Of a DNA stretch of 64,000 bases, positions 10,841 to 22,264 are shown one piece after another. The DNA is from Siphonodentalium dalli (taxonomy: Eukaryota; Mollusca; Scaphopoda; Gadilida; Siphonodentaliidae), in the NCBI GenBank assembly GCA_032622095.1, contig CP136063.1, positions 214,041,982 through 214,105,981 of the forward strand, given 5' to 3'. Within the stretch, counting starts at the first letter, position 1. Each line of letters begins with the position of its first letter. The translations under genes were made by a program, and so were the position numbers. Below the pieces are notes generated by a model. That model saw only the letters and a list, made by a program, of their open reading frames with translations. It did no database searches and was not told where the DNA came from.

Positions 10841-12243
10841 ATATTACACATGTAAACTCACCTAAGTCATTGATGGTGTATATTACACATGTAAACTCGC
10901 CTAAGTCATTGATGGTGTATATTACACATGTAAACTCACCTAAGTCATTGATGGTGTATATTACACATGTAAACTCACCTAAGTCATTGATGGTGTATAT
11001 TACACATGTAAACACACCTAAGTCATTGATGGTGTATATTACACATGTAAACTCACCTAAGTCATTGATGGTGTATATTACACATGTAAACTCACCTAAG
11101 TCATTGATGGTGTATATTACACATGTAAACTCACCTAAGTCATTGATGGTGTATATTACACATGTAAACTCACCTAAGTCATTGATGGTGTATATTACAC
11201 ATGTAAACTCACCTAAGTCATTGATGGTGTATATTACACATGTAAATTCACCTAAGTCATTGATGGTGTATATTACACATGTAAACTCACCTAAGTCATT
11301 GATGGTGTATATTACACATGTAAACTCACCTAAGTCATTGATGGTGTATATTACACATGTAAACTCACCTAAGTCATTGATGGTGTATATTACACATGTA
11401 AACTCACCTAAGTCATTGATGGTGTATATTACACATGTAAACTCACCTAAGTCATTGATGGTGTATATTACACATGTAAACTCACCTAAGTCATTGATGG
11501 TGAATATTACACATGTAAACTCACCTAAGTCATTGATGGTGTATATTACACATGTAAACTCACCTAAGTCATTGATGGTGTATATTACACATGTAAACTC
11601 ACCTAAATCATTGATGGTGTATATTACACATGTAAACTCACCTAAGTCATTGGTGGTGTATATTACACATGTAAACTCACCTAAGTTATTGATGGTGTAT
11701 ATTACACATGTAAACTCACCTAAGTCATTGATGGTGTATATTACACATGTAAACTCACCTAAGTCATCGATGGTGTATATTACACATGTAAACTCACCTA
11801 AGTCATTGATGGTGTATATTACACATGTAAACTCAACTAAGTCATTGATGGTGTATATTACACATGTAAACTCACCTAAGTCATTGATGGTGTATATTAC
11901 ACATGTAAACTCACCTAAGTCATTGATGGTGTATATTACACATGTAAACTCACCTAAGTCATTGATGGTGTATATTTCACATGTAAACTCACCTAAGTCA
12001 TTGATGGTGTATATTACACATGTAAACTCACCTAAGTCATTGAGGGTGTATATTACACATGTAAACTCACCTAAGTCATTGAGGGTGTATATTACACATG
12101 TAAACTCACCTAAGTCATTGATGGTGTATATTACACATGTAAACTCACCTAAGTCATTGATGGTGTATATTACACATGTAAACTCACCTAAGTTATTGAG
12201 GGTGTATATTACACATGTAAACTCACCTAAGTCATTGAGGGTG
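10841..12243. repeat. 39-bp minisatellite, about 36 copies
   Basis: The unit is 39 bp (ATTACACATGTAAACTCACC followed by TAAGTCATTGATGGTGTAT) and most copies are identical. Sparse single-base variants (GAGGGTGTAT, TAAGTTATT, AACACACC) mark individual units and the 3' end. As 39 is a multiple of three and the unit has no stop in one frame per strand, frames of 480-505 codons run open on both strands. They encode only a repeated 13-residue peptide and are treated as an artefact of the repeat, not as genes. Confidence 0.95.
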
Positions 12244-12610
12244 TCTTTGATCATGCTCCATCTGTTGCTGTTCCTCATTCGGAATAAATGTCCCTGGTCT
12301 GCATTGCAGATCGCTGCGGCTATCCACTGTCGCTCACGTTGTGTAGAGATCTTCAGGCATGACCCTATACCGGTGTGCTCTTTGTAGCCATCTGGACACG
12401 CTGATAATAGTAATGTACGAAAATCAGGAACCTACGTCACAAATCAAGTCTCTAACCCAAAGCGATTTTTGATTTTAAACTGGTTTAAAACATATATTCA
12501 CATTTGCGTGACGACAATCACTGGTGTATGAGCTGTGGAAATTCGCAATGCACATTCACAAATAAGCAATCGTTAAAATCATATCTATAACTGACATTTA
12601 CCGGGGAAAT
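12244..12610. other. No gene seen
   Basis: Unique-looking sequence between two arrays. The plus-strand frame running out of the 39-bp array continues to 12387 but shows no domain. Confidence 0.4.
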
Positions 12611-13325
12611 AATACTCTTTATTTATGTGGGCAGTAGCCTCTATACGGGCGCCTGTGGCGCATAAGATACTATGGGTGGCGGGATGGGGGTGGGTGGGTG
12701 GGCTCTCATAATACTCTTTATTTATGTGGGCAGTAGCCTCTATACGGGCGCCTGTGGCGCATAAGATACTATGGGTGGCGGGATGGGGGTGGGTGGGTGG
12801 GCTCTCATAATACTCTTTATTTATGTGGGCAGTAGCCTCTATACGGGCGCCTGTGGCGCATAAGATACTATGGGTGGCGGGATGGGGGTGGGTGGGTGGG
12901 CTCTCATAATACTCTTTATTTATGTGGGCAGTAGCCTCTATACGGGCGCCTGTGGCGCATAAGATACTATGGGTGGCGGGATGGGGGTGGGTGGGTGGGC
13001 TCTCATAATACTCTTTATTTATGTGGGCAGTAGCCTCTATACGGGCGCCTGTGGCGCATAAGATACTATGGGTGGCGGGATGGGGGTGGGTGGGTGGGCT
13101 CTCATAATACTCTTTATTTATGTGGGCAGTAGCCTCTATACGGGCGCCTGTGGCGCATAAGATACTATGGGTGGCGGGATGGGGGGGGGGGGTGGTGGGT
13201 GGGCTCTCATAATACTCTTTATTTATGTGGGCAGTAGCCTCTATACGGGCGCCTGTGGCGCATAAGATACTACGGTGGCGGGATGGGGGGGGGGGGTGGG
13301 TGGGCTCTCATAATACTCTTTATTC
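12611..13325 (+). repeat. 99-bp G-rich minisatellite, about 7 copies
   Basis: The period is 99 bp (ATACTC at 12612, 12711, 12810 and onward). The first five units are practically identical; the last two differ in the length of the G runs. Each unit holds GGGTGGCGGGATGGGGG followed by TGGGTGGGTGGG, which fits a G-quadruplex pattern, and GGGCGCCTGTGGCGC, a short hairpin. All plus-strand frames are closed within each unit, so it is not coding. Confidence 0.95.
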
Positions 13326-14094
13326 AGTTGCGTCTCAAATTTAACATCAGACAGACCTCAACTATTTAATAAATGATCGTAACATGGACATGAGTTCCAG
13401 ATAACAGCTCTCTGAACGCACGAACTGACTGTTTAGAGATTATATATACCCTCTAAATCGCCTTGGGTAAATTTTTACTCAACACATGGTAACAATTTAC
13501 CCAATATTAATTTCCCTTCAGCGTTGGGCGATTGTTTGTACCCGAAACTGTGGTACAAATGTTCGGTTACATTATTGGCTAAAATAATTATTGATCTTAT
13601 GGTGTTGGATGTAATGCGATGTAAAACATTAGCGTGATCAGGTAAGATATGTATATCTTGTAAACATAAACAATGATGGAACTCGGTTGACCTGACCAGA
13701 ACAACATGTTTACCATGAGAAAAGGCAAATTGAAAATATCTACTTCAAAACAGGGGGGGGGGGGGGTCTTGAACACAGTTGCAGTCACAGACCCATTGTT
13801 TTTGTCCTGGCGAACGTGTTTGTGACTACCGAATTAATCAGATTAAACAAAGCATGTATGAGATCAGTCGATTTGTTCAAACACATATCTTTTAACATAT
13901 TCTGATATATTCTTGCAATACCAACACAAAGGAATGGTAGTAACCTGTCCATATATAAGATGATAACTGGCACACAACACAAGAACTGCGCACATGAATT
14001 AACCACGTGTAGCTGACAAGCTACCTCCAATCGTATTGCTTACATGGAAAACTCATTCTTCTGAGTGTGTGAAATGTATGCATTTTTTGTTTTA
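13326..14094. other. No gene seen
   Basis: Contains a G homopolymer (about 13755-13767). The open frames here are short and featureless. Confidence 0.4.
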
Positions 14095-14542
14095 GGGGCT
14101 TGTTACATAAGCCGGGACAACTCGGTCTGCCAGGACAACTCAGTCGCGCTGTTACATGAGTCGAGACAACTTGGTCACCCGGGACAACTCGGTTTGACGT
14201 GCACAAAACTAGCTGTCAATCACCGAGTCCGGCGTCATGTGGGTGGTCACTCACATGACGCGAACATTCTATTGGCTGACGTCATGAAAGTCACAAGGAA
14301 TCATGTAACGTTCCATGTTTTCATCCCGGCTAGGCGTGATGACTCGCTGTTACATGGACCGAGTTGTCCCGGCTAACCGAGTTGTCCCGGCTAGGCGGGA
14401 CGGGTTATACCAGATTGCCGAGTTGACTCGGTCAATGTAACAGCAAACCATTATTTTAGTAAGAAAGCACAAAGGACCAAGGCACCCGGCAAACCGAGTT
14501 GTTCCGACTAGCCGAGTTGTCCCGGCTCATGTAACAAGCTCC
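14095..14542. mobile_element. Harbinger-like TIR element with internal CCGAGTTGTCCCGGC repeats
   Basis: The left end GGGGCTTGTTACATAAGCC and inverted right end GGCTCATGTAACAAGCTCC are flanked by TTA on each side (14092-14094 and 14543-14545). A G-rich start and a 3-bp TTA duplication are usual for PIF/Harbinger-type elements. Four copies of a GCCGGGACAACTCGG-like 15-mer lie in the left part and five inverted copies in the right. No transposase is present. Confidence 0.7.
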
Positions 14543-15614
14543 TTAGTCTACCAGAACAAAAAGGCCTAAGAAACTTCAGCACAAAGTCCATTTTTCGGGG
14601 AGTATAATGATGGTATATTGTCTACCTTATATTCAGCTTAGCTGATCATTTAAATGCAGATGCTATGCAATGGACTTTGGGCAGTAAGGCAGTGATTGAT
14701 TAGGCGTGGGCTGATTAAACGAACATGGTTTTTGTAACATATGACTGGGATAAAAGGCTCAGACGGCAGGTGATATTAGCAGATAATTGTACGATGACTT
14801 TAATTTGTTGACAACCGGGTGTCACATTTTGTCAATGAATGTGTGTAGTACGTACATAGGCCTGTAAGTCTGCTGGTCAGTATGTCGGTACATGCTTGAC
14901 TTGAATATCGACACGAGCCGATTATAGCACAAACACTAAGAAACTATTAGAGCTTGTTAGCCACTGCTGGCTATGTATTGAAACAATACAAATGGTGTCT
15001 TCAAGTTACATGTAAGTAAAACAGCCAACTCAATAGTTACACAGTTCAATTAAGTGCCTAATATTCGGTGATAAAATTGGTGTCTTACATTCACTAATAT
15101 ATACATACTCATACTGAGAAGTGAATTATGCAACAGTAAGCACAGACACGATAAAGTGATACAATTCAAATTTCTTGATGTTTTCTAATTAATCCTTGAT
15201 AAATATGTTAATTGGAAAACAATTCCGATCTCGAACACCCTCCTTGTGTCTGGAACATTTGTTGCAGAACCACCCTGCGAAATGTGTACTTTTTAGAAGC
15301 AAAATTAATTGGTTTGGTTCATTTACAGTACCACAGCTCTCATGTGCTGAATGGGTAATCACTTTAGTGGAAGAGTAGCAAATTTGGTAAGTATTTGGAA
15401 AATTTATCCCGAGCACATGTTTACAGTGAATCAGGAAACAGAACATTTTGCACCCTCGTTTGTAAGTTAAATTTCGCATTTTGTGTTATACATTGCAGCA
15501 TACAGTTGTTTTGCACGTATTACAGTTGTGCCAAGGTATATGCTGTTATTAGTGTTAATTATAATTAATGAGAGACAGAAATGTTTTACCCAGTTGAGGT
15601 CCCGTGACCCTTAA
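14543..15614. other. No confident gene
   Basis: Open frames on both strands at 15189-15479 have no recognisable domain. On the minus strand a TTTCGCAG/GG acceptor-like junction lies near 15277, so a small exon is possible but unsupported. Confidence 0.3.
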
Positions 15615-16040
15615 ATATAGAATACTAGCTGATGTTCCCGACTACGTCCGGGCTATGGAGAGATTGATCTACTAATTCAAAGTGACAACGTTGAACAATA
15701 CTGAGGGAACAACGTTGAACAGTTTTAGGAGAAAGAAAAATTATATTGTTCGATCGGTCCAGAAACATGCGTAGATATGAGCGTATATGAGGGAGGTCAA
15801 AGTTAAGGTCAAGGACACGGTCGCACGTGAAATTGGACCCGCCCATATTGTTGCCGAGATCAACGTAAACCTACATACAAAATTTGAGTCAGATCGGTCA
15901 TTGTCCACAAACATGACTATATGAGCGAGGTCGAGGTCAATGACACGGTCGCACGTGAAATTGGACTACATACCACATTTGAGTAGGATCGGTCGAGCAG
16001 TTTTCGAGTCTATAACAAACAAACACACGCACGCGTGCGT
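15615..16040 (+). repeat. Degenerate retroposon-like repeat fragment
   Basis: It starts with CTAGCTGATGTTCCCGACTAC, a form common at ends of dispersed retroposons. It contains two diverged copies of GACACGGTCGCACGTGAAAT (15813 and 15940) and ends in AACAAACAAACACACGCACG. The class was not identified. Confidence 0.4.
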
Positions 16041-17305
16041 AGCCTCGTCCAATAGATGCCAAATCCCCCGGACAGTTTAAGTGACAGCATTAGCAACATA
16101 TTTTATTTACCCAACTTGCTTTTTGCGGGGAATATCTGTCATTTTCCTAAGTTTTACATTTGCTACTTCGATGACATGTTTGTGGTCAAGAAAACCTATT
16201 AGTAATCATGACGTGGAAAAAACAGGAGTGCAGCTTAGCGTGAAATAGTTCGTTGGTTTTGTTTATAGTTATTCTAGACTGGCATTGTTCTAATGGATCC
16301 TAAAGGTTTATAGATGTTTTAGAACCAAAACACATATTTGTTTAAGAATTTTTGTATCAATTGCGGTGAATTATGGATGGTAAAAACGTTTTAAAATCAC
16401 ACTGACGTCATTTTGGTAGGGTGACGTCCCTAGTTACCTGCGCAATTTGCCTTTATAATATGACGCCATGAAAGTAGAACTAACCTAATAAAGCTACGTT
16501 GGCCCAATAAAGCTACATTCTAATGCACTTAAGCCAATATACCCCCGGAAACATCACATATTTGAGGGGGGTTATTCATCGATAACCTGTCGTAATGTAT
16601 AGTCCGGTTCACCACTTCAATGTTTAATACTCCTACGCGCCAATATTGCCGTCAGCTGAATTCCTAATCTCGGCCATGCCCAATCCAGCCCCGCTCACTG
16701 TTCTGTTTCTCCCCACGACGTCACACTTACGCAGTACATGCCGGCGACGTTACGGAGTAGATTATAGAGTTGGCGCCCTTGCTACTGACTTCCGTTACTA
16801 TAGCTCGTTGCTATATAAACAAACCAGCAGCGTTTTTTGTGTCGAAATTTGACAGTCAGTACATTCGCCCTGTATACATGTACTTTCAGAAAACACAAAA
16901 CACCACACCGTTATATCCCATCAATGTCAGTGTCTCGATATCATTTGACCAAATTTCTTGACATGAAACCGCCACAGATACGGCGTGAAATATATCTCAT
17001 TGAGCACAGGGGCCTGTAACGATCTCCGCTGTCCGCCTCCCTTTTGCACTGCCCATATACGCCGCCTCTATATACGCGCATTCTTCGCGTTAATGGAACA
17101 TTATATAGACAAGGGGCACTGTAGAAATTCAACGGTTCACCATCGCTCGGGAGTCGCACAAATTTAGCCCATTCACACCAGTAATGATAACGATATATAC
17201 ACGGATGGATCGGCAAAGAATTCAACTTTCAATAAATACCACAAACTCCCATCAGAAACATTCATACACGTTGCATTTGATAAAATTTTAACCACCGAAT
17301 ATTGT
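16041..17305. other. No confident gene
   Basis: Overlapping frames at 16646-17225 show no domain. The stretch around 16850-16920 (CATTCGCCCTGTA, CTTTCAGAAAACACAAAAC) resembles the right arm of the cruciform at 18265-18390, so part of it is probably a decayed copy of that repeat. Confidence 0.35.
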
Positions 17306-17885
17306 CTCCGGAGCAGGGGGGGGGGGGAAATTTCTTCCGGCACGTATGCCGGGGTGGGTGGGTGATCAAAGCCACCAACAAGCAATTTTTTCCGCAACTA
17401 AAAAAAAAAAATCCTGCTTGTTTTTAGTGTTTTGGCAATGAGTTGGGATTCAAAACCACTTTGAATCAGTTTGAATGAGAGAAATAATGTAATTCTAACT
17501 GGTAAACTGACTGCAGGCAGTTATCGTGTTGTATTTTGTTGCAAATTTTGAAATCCAAGATGGCCGCTGGCGGCCATGTTTTTTTGGCCGAATGACTTCA
17601 AAATGACTCATTCCTATTTACATGTCCATGTTAACATCCATGATAAATAGTATGCACAGAAGTTCATATACAGCTGTTTACAGTGAATTTCCCCCCGCAA
17701 ATCTCTGTTTTAGTGTTAAAAGGGGGGGGGTGGGTGTCAAAAAATGGTCGGAAAAACTGCCGAAAACGGAAAAACATTTGGCGGTGGGGGTGGGTGGGTA
17801 CAAAAAATGATCGATAGGGAAAAAATGCCATACGTGCCTGAATTTTTTTTCCGACCCCCCCCCCCCCCCCCCTGTCCGGAGAGCG
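17306..17885. mobile_element. Fold-back element with poly-G termini
   Basis: The left end CTCCGGAGCAGGGGG (about 17308) and the inverted right end CCCCCTGTCCGGAGAG (to about 17884) enclose further inverted blocks: TTCCGGCACGTATGCC on the left against GCCATACGTGCCTGAA on the right. Both termini carry G/C homopolymers of more than ten bases. No coding capacity was found. Boundaries are approximate. Confidence 0.55.
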
Positions 17886-18146
17886 TATTTTTTAGGATTG
17901 ATCCGGCTCAGCTAGCAATGGCCGACATGTGTCTCTAAATTCACCACCCATACAGTTTAGGCCTACTATCATTACAAATCGGTCAAACGATCAACTAAAT
18001 ATCTGGAACTTAGTGATTTCTTGTCGGCTAATAATTTATTTACTCATACAAATCAACACATTGTCAGTAAACAATTTAGATAGAGGAGAAATCTGTCGAT
18101 AATTCCAACTTAAATTTTTTTTTTTGTCAAGTCACACAGTTCCTAA

Positions 18147-18390
18147 TTTTAATATTCATTGTGACCTGACTTTCCATGACTGACATAGTAGAAACAGCCA
18201 ATCACCGCTCAGTGTTAGAATCGAGGTCAGGTCGTAATGAATATTAAAATGAGGACCTCGATTATTTCAGAAAGGTACAGGGCGAATATACTGTGGCAAA
18301 TACCCGTTAATGGGCTCCGGCTCCGCCGTCGCCCATTAACTAAATTTGCCACAGTATATTCGCACTGTACCTTTCAGAAATCACAAAACC
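18147..18390. repeat. Compound cruciform, two inverted repeats side by side
   Basis: The first inverted repeat pairs TTTTAATATTCATTGTGACC (18147) with the complement ending at 18249. The second pairs TTTCAGAAAGGTACAG...GCGAATATACTGTGGCAAAT (18265-18301) with ATTTGCCACAGTATATTCGC...CTGTACCTTTCAGAAA (to 18380), with an inner TTAATGGGC/GCCCATTAA stem. AATCGAGGTC and GACCTCGATT bridge them. If the PAN exon at 18498-18806 is real, this cruciform falls in its first intron. Confidence 0.75.
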
Positions 18391-18497
18391 GTTATCCCCT
18401 AATTGGCGTAATAAACGTAACGTTTATTAGGCAGGCTTTATATAGGCAATAGCGGCCGTGAGTGGCGGATAAATTATATTTCATGTACAACACTTAC

Positions 18498-18806
18498 TGT
18501 AATAGTACACTTCGCCTGGCTCTGTCGTGTACATGTGATTGTAGTTTTCAAAGAAGAACGAACTGTACATGTGACATATCCCATGTCCTTCGTTGGTGGT
18601 TATTGCTAAACACATGGGCGAATCTATACACAATCTGGCACACCGGTTGAGAAGGTTCCGACCTGTGTAGCTCAGCAGGGAAATAAAGCTGGTGTTGCTC
18701 GTGTTGTCGAAAACCTCATTTCGTGTAAACAGTTGCATATCTTTCAAAAAGCGGGTCCAGCGAAGATGCAAAGTATTACAAGAGGAATCAGGTGAATTTG
18801 CTTCAT
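18498..18806 (-). CDS. Secreted PAN/apple-domain protein, first exon (frameshifted)
   Basis: Read on the minus strand, an ATG at 18806-18804 opens a 20-codon frame whose product has the form of a signal peptide: a basic start, then a leucine/isoleucine-rich core and a small-residue end. It stops at 18746-18744. A frame starting just before that stop continues to 18481 and encodes a cysteine-patterned domain, with CARLCIDSPMC followed by GICHMYSS and ending EVYYYSK. That spacing fits PAN/apple domains, which mediate protein or carbohydrate binding in secreted proteins. The frames are offset by one base at an A5 run (18746-18750), so one base is missing or misread there. A consensus splice donor (GTAAGTG on the minus strand, 18497-18491) follows the YYYSK segment, so the exon would end at 18498. 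No later exon was recognised. The PAN assignment comes from the cysteine pattern only and is moderate; a recently broken gene or a sequencing error are both possible. Confidence 0.5.
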
Positions 18807-19870
18807 CGCAGCAGGTACGATTGTGACATAAATGAAGTTGAAATCATTTGTGGCCTGTCTGCTAGAATGCATAATATATGCTGATTATGCACCATACTGA
18901 CGTTACCTTAGTTTAATCTAGAATTTCACTATTGATTCTTGATACGGGACACGCGGGGTTGATGAACTATTGATGGACATCGCCTTTTTTGACGAATACG
19001 CGGAGTTACAGTACACAATGCGTGTCATCGATTGTATTGTCGCATACTAGAGCGATGAAATGACATCGGTTATTGCACGATTGATTTCTGTCAGCTATTA
19101 GAAAAATAATTCCAAGCAACTATCGCTTGTATTGCTCTGGTCGCAGTACCTTTTGAACATTTTATTCTATAAGTAGCTATTAATATTAACAGAGTAAACC
19201 CTCTACGGCGAATAACAGCGAAATTTGCAGCTTGTTAATTCACATTTATCTACATATTGTGTGGTGAGCACCATAATTAAATTGAAAATATTCTATATGA
19301 TGTGTTCAATATGTCGAATAGCATGTTAGATTGTCGAGTGTCCCATGCCTTGTTCAAACCGTAATATCTAGAGGGTGTATACTCTTTGTTGTTAGTCACA
19401 CATGTATTTAAAGATTTGTCTAAGATGAATCGTCACTCTCAATAACAAGAGCACGCCATCGGGGCGTGGCATAATACGCCCGTTTCTGGAGTAGAGTGGG
19501 GCAAGGTTTACTTCATTTGTTTGAAACCTTTGACTTAAGACGAAATAAAAACAAAAATAAAACACAATAATCTTGACACCGCATATCAGGTAAAATATAA
19601 GTCGAAAAAGGGACATAAATCAGTCAAAATCATGCGGACGAAACCCATATTCGAACTTGATCTGTATTTTAGTGTGGTAAACTAACAGTTCACTCGATTC
19701 AATCTAAAGTTATCATTCTGAAACCAAAAACGGACGGACGGACGGACGGACAGACAACCCATTTGCATAATACGACCGTTTTTTTCAAACCGGCGTATAA
19801 AAATCACACCGATCTATACATAATGTATATAATTTGAACAAAACTGTCTGAATTTATAGTAGCAAATGTT
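18807..19870. other. Upstream region of the PAN exon; no gene seen
   Basis: It would hold the promoter of the minus-strand PAN exon, but no TATA element at a convincing distance was seen. A (GGAC)n microsatellite lies at 19732-19755. Confidence 0.35.
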
Positions 19871-19874
19871 CAGT

Positions 19875-19950
19875 GACAAACTCTTTATTTTACCATATCA
19901 AGAACACACTAACAAACTCTTTATTTTACCATATCAAGAAACACCCAATA
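19875..19950. repeat. Paired CTCTTTAT module outside a TTAA element
   Basis: AACTCTTTAT occurs at 19879 and 19915, each followed by TTTACCATATCAAGAA. This matches the central module of the TTAA family-1 elements (box, CCATATCA, AACA, box), but no TTAAAGG ends were found around it. Confidence 0.55.
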
Positions 19951-19967
19951 GTTAGTGTTCCAGTCTG

Positions 19968-21130
19968 ACATATTTAACGACCTACCTGGACCCGTGGCAT
20001 ATATATATTCAGGATCAGCGTGGTTAACATATTTAACGACCTACTTGGATCCGTGGCATATATATTCAGGATCAGAGTGGTTAACATATTTAACAACCTA
20101 CTTGGATCCGTGGCATATATATTCAGGATCAGGGTGGTTAACATATTTAACGACCTACTTGGATCCGTGGCAGATATATTCAGGATCAGAGTGGTTAACA
20201 TATTTAACAACCTACTTGGATCCGTGACATTTATATTCAGGATCAGAGTGGTTAACATATTTAACGACCTACTTGGATCCGTGGCATATATATTCAGGAT
20301 CAGAGTGGTGAACATATTTAACGACCTACTTGGATCCGTGGCATATATATTCAGGATCAGAGTGGTTAACATATTTAACAACCTACTTGGATCCGTGGCA
20401 TATATATTCAGGATCAGGGTGGTTAACATATTTAACGACCTACTTGGATCCGTGGCAGATATATTCAGGATCAGAGTCGTTAACATATTTAACGACTACT
20501 TGGATCCGTGACATTTATATTCAGGATCAGAGTGGTTAACATATTTAACGACCTACTTGGATCCGTGGCATATATATTCAGGATCAGAGTGGTGAACATA
20601 TTTAACGACCTACTTGGATCCGTGGCATATATATTCAGGATCAGAGTGGTTAACATATTTAACGACCTACTTGGATCCGTGGCATATATATTCAGGATCA
20701 GAGTGGTTAACATATTTAACAACCTACTTGGATCCGGGGCATATATATTCAGGATCAGGGTGGTTAACATATTTAACGACCTACTTGGATCCGTGGCAGA
20801 TATATTCAGGATCAGAGTCGTTAACATATTTAACGACTACTTGGATCCGTGACATTTATATTCAGGATCAGAGTGGTTAACATATTTAACGACCTACTTG
20901 GATCCGTGGCATATATATTCAGGATCAGAGTGGTGAACATATTTAACGACCTACTTGGATCCGTGGCATATATATTCAGGATCAGAGTGGTTAACATATT
21001 TAACGACCTACTTGGATCCGTGGCATTTATATTCAGGATCAGAGTGGTTAACATATTTAACGACCTACTTGGACTCCTGGTATATATATTCATGATCAGA
21101 GTGGTTAACATATTTAACGACCTACTTGGA
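19968..21130. repeat. 57-bp satellite, about 20 copies, with higher-order structure
   Basis: The unit is 57 bp (GTGGTTAACATATTTAACGA, CCTACTTGGATCCGTGGCAT, ATATATTCAGGATCAGA). Variants recur together: a unit lacking one C (ACGACTACTTGG) at 20492 and 20833 is 341 bp apart (six units less one base), and the GTGACATTTAT variant recurs at 20225, 20508 and 20849. Open frames on both strands follow from the 57-bp (19-codon) length and are not genes. Confidence 0.95.
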
Positions 21131-21164
21131 TATGGAGGCTTCAAATCACCAGTGGTTCGCCGAT

Positions 21165-21852
21165 AACGGCTGTACGTTCCTCAATTTAGTTTGCAGCTAG
21201 TTGCCGGTGTAACCTTAATTCGCTGACACCAATCCACAACAGTGGTCGACATACTGGTCCTATTCGCCATATCGTGTTTAAACCACTAAACAAAATAAAT
21301 TAAACTAAACAAAACCAAACAAATTAAACAAATAAACACAAAATAGTATCTACACGAAGTACCGGTATATCAATTGCTCTTATATAGCCAGGGAGCCATT
21401 CCAATTGGGGTAAACAATATTTATTTTGAATAAATCAAACATTTCACACAAACCCAATACATATATAGATACTTAGAGTTTTAGAAAGAGGATTAGACAA
21501 CAAGAAAATGTTTTTTTTAAAGTCCCCTCCTCGTGGAATAATTGTTACCTCGTGTGGCGGAGATATCACCATTCCAATTATATGTAATCAACAATGAGCT
21601 CTCGAAATCATTCCGAGTATGGAGCTAAGTGTTATCTTGTAGTTTTCATACATATCTAGGGTAAGATCATATTCGTATTTATCATTTAGGGATACCGATC
21701 GGAGTCGCCACATTATTCGTAGGTAAGATTTGAAACGAGCCGCCATTGCAGTAAAACGGTATTTAGACATGCGAGCAGATTACTCGGTTTCAACAACGAT
21801 AATTCCATGAAAGTCGTTAACATAACAGTACGTCAATCGAGCAAATGGATAT
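21165..21852. other. No gene seen
   Basis: Contains a simple AAACAAATTAAAC-rich stretch at 21290-21340. A minus-strand frame at 21588-21770 shows no domain. Confidence 0.4.
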
Positions 21853-22264
21853 TTAACCTTTTACCCAACAGAACGGCCCTGTGACAATGCATTCTCTTAT
21901 ATATGCGAGTCGACCATAGGTCTCCTCGCATATATAAGAGAATGCATTGGCTTAACATATTAAAAATGATAAAAATGTAAGAAAAAATTATAAAATTGTT
22001 GTAAGAAAAAATGGTAAAAGTGTTAAAAAAAGATTTGTTTAGGCCAATGCATTCTCTTATATATGCGAGGCGACCTATGGTCGACTCGCATATATAAGAG
22101 AATGCATTGGCACAGGGCATAACTGTAACCATCACAATGTGGTCAATGAACCGGTTCCAATGATATCCATATTTGTATGGTGTTATTGAGACAGACCGAA
22201 GATATTTTAGGCTGTTGAAGCTTTATTTGGGCGTTTTTGGCCCTTTTGTTGGGTAAAGGGTTAA
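21853..22264 (+). mobile_element. TTAA-bounded double-hairpin element, copy 1
   Basis: 412 bp. It starts TTAACCTTTTACCCAACA and ends TGTTGGGTAAAGGGTTAA. The TTAA edges followed by CCC/GGG termini fit piggyBac-like elements. Hairpins at 21883-21951 and 22043-22111 are near-identical to those of the TA-flanked elements at 8.2 and 47.5 kb. Right of the second hairpin is a segment with GGTTCCAATGATATCCATAT and AGACAGACCGAAGATA, present only in the TTAA-bounded version. No protein is encoded. Confidence 0.85.

Noticed and set aside
10841-12243. Possible CRISPR array (regular repeats)
   Set aside because: There are no unique spacers: the full 39-bp unit is repeated head to tail, in a eukaryotic context.
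10839-12387. Two large ORFs (about 480 and 505 codons) on opposite strands
   Set aside because: They consist only of the 13-residue translation of the 39-bp unit and exist on both strands because the unit length is a multiple of three without stops.
19955-21166. Several ORFs of 90-170 codons on both strands
   Set aside because: They are translations of the 57-bp satellite and break wherever a unit has a one-base indel.
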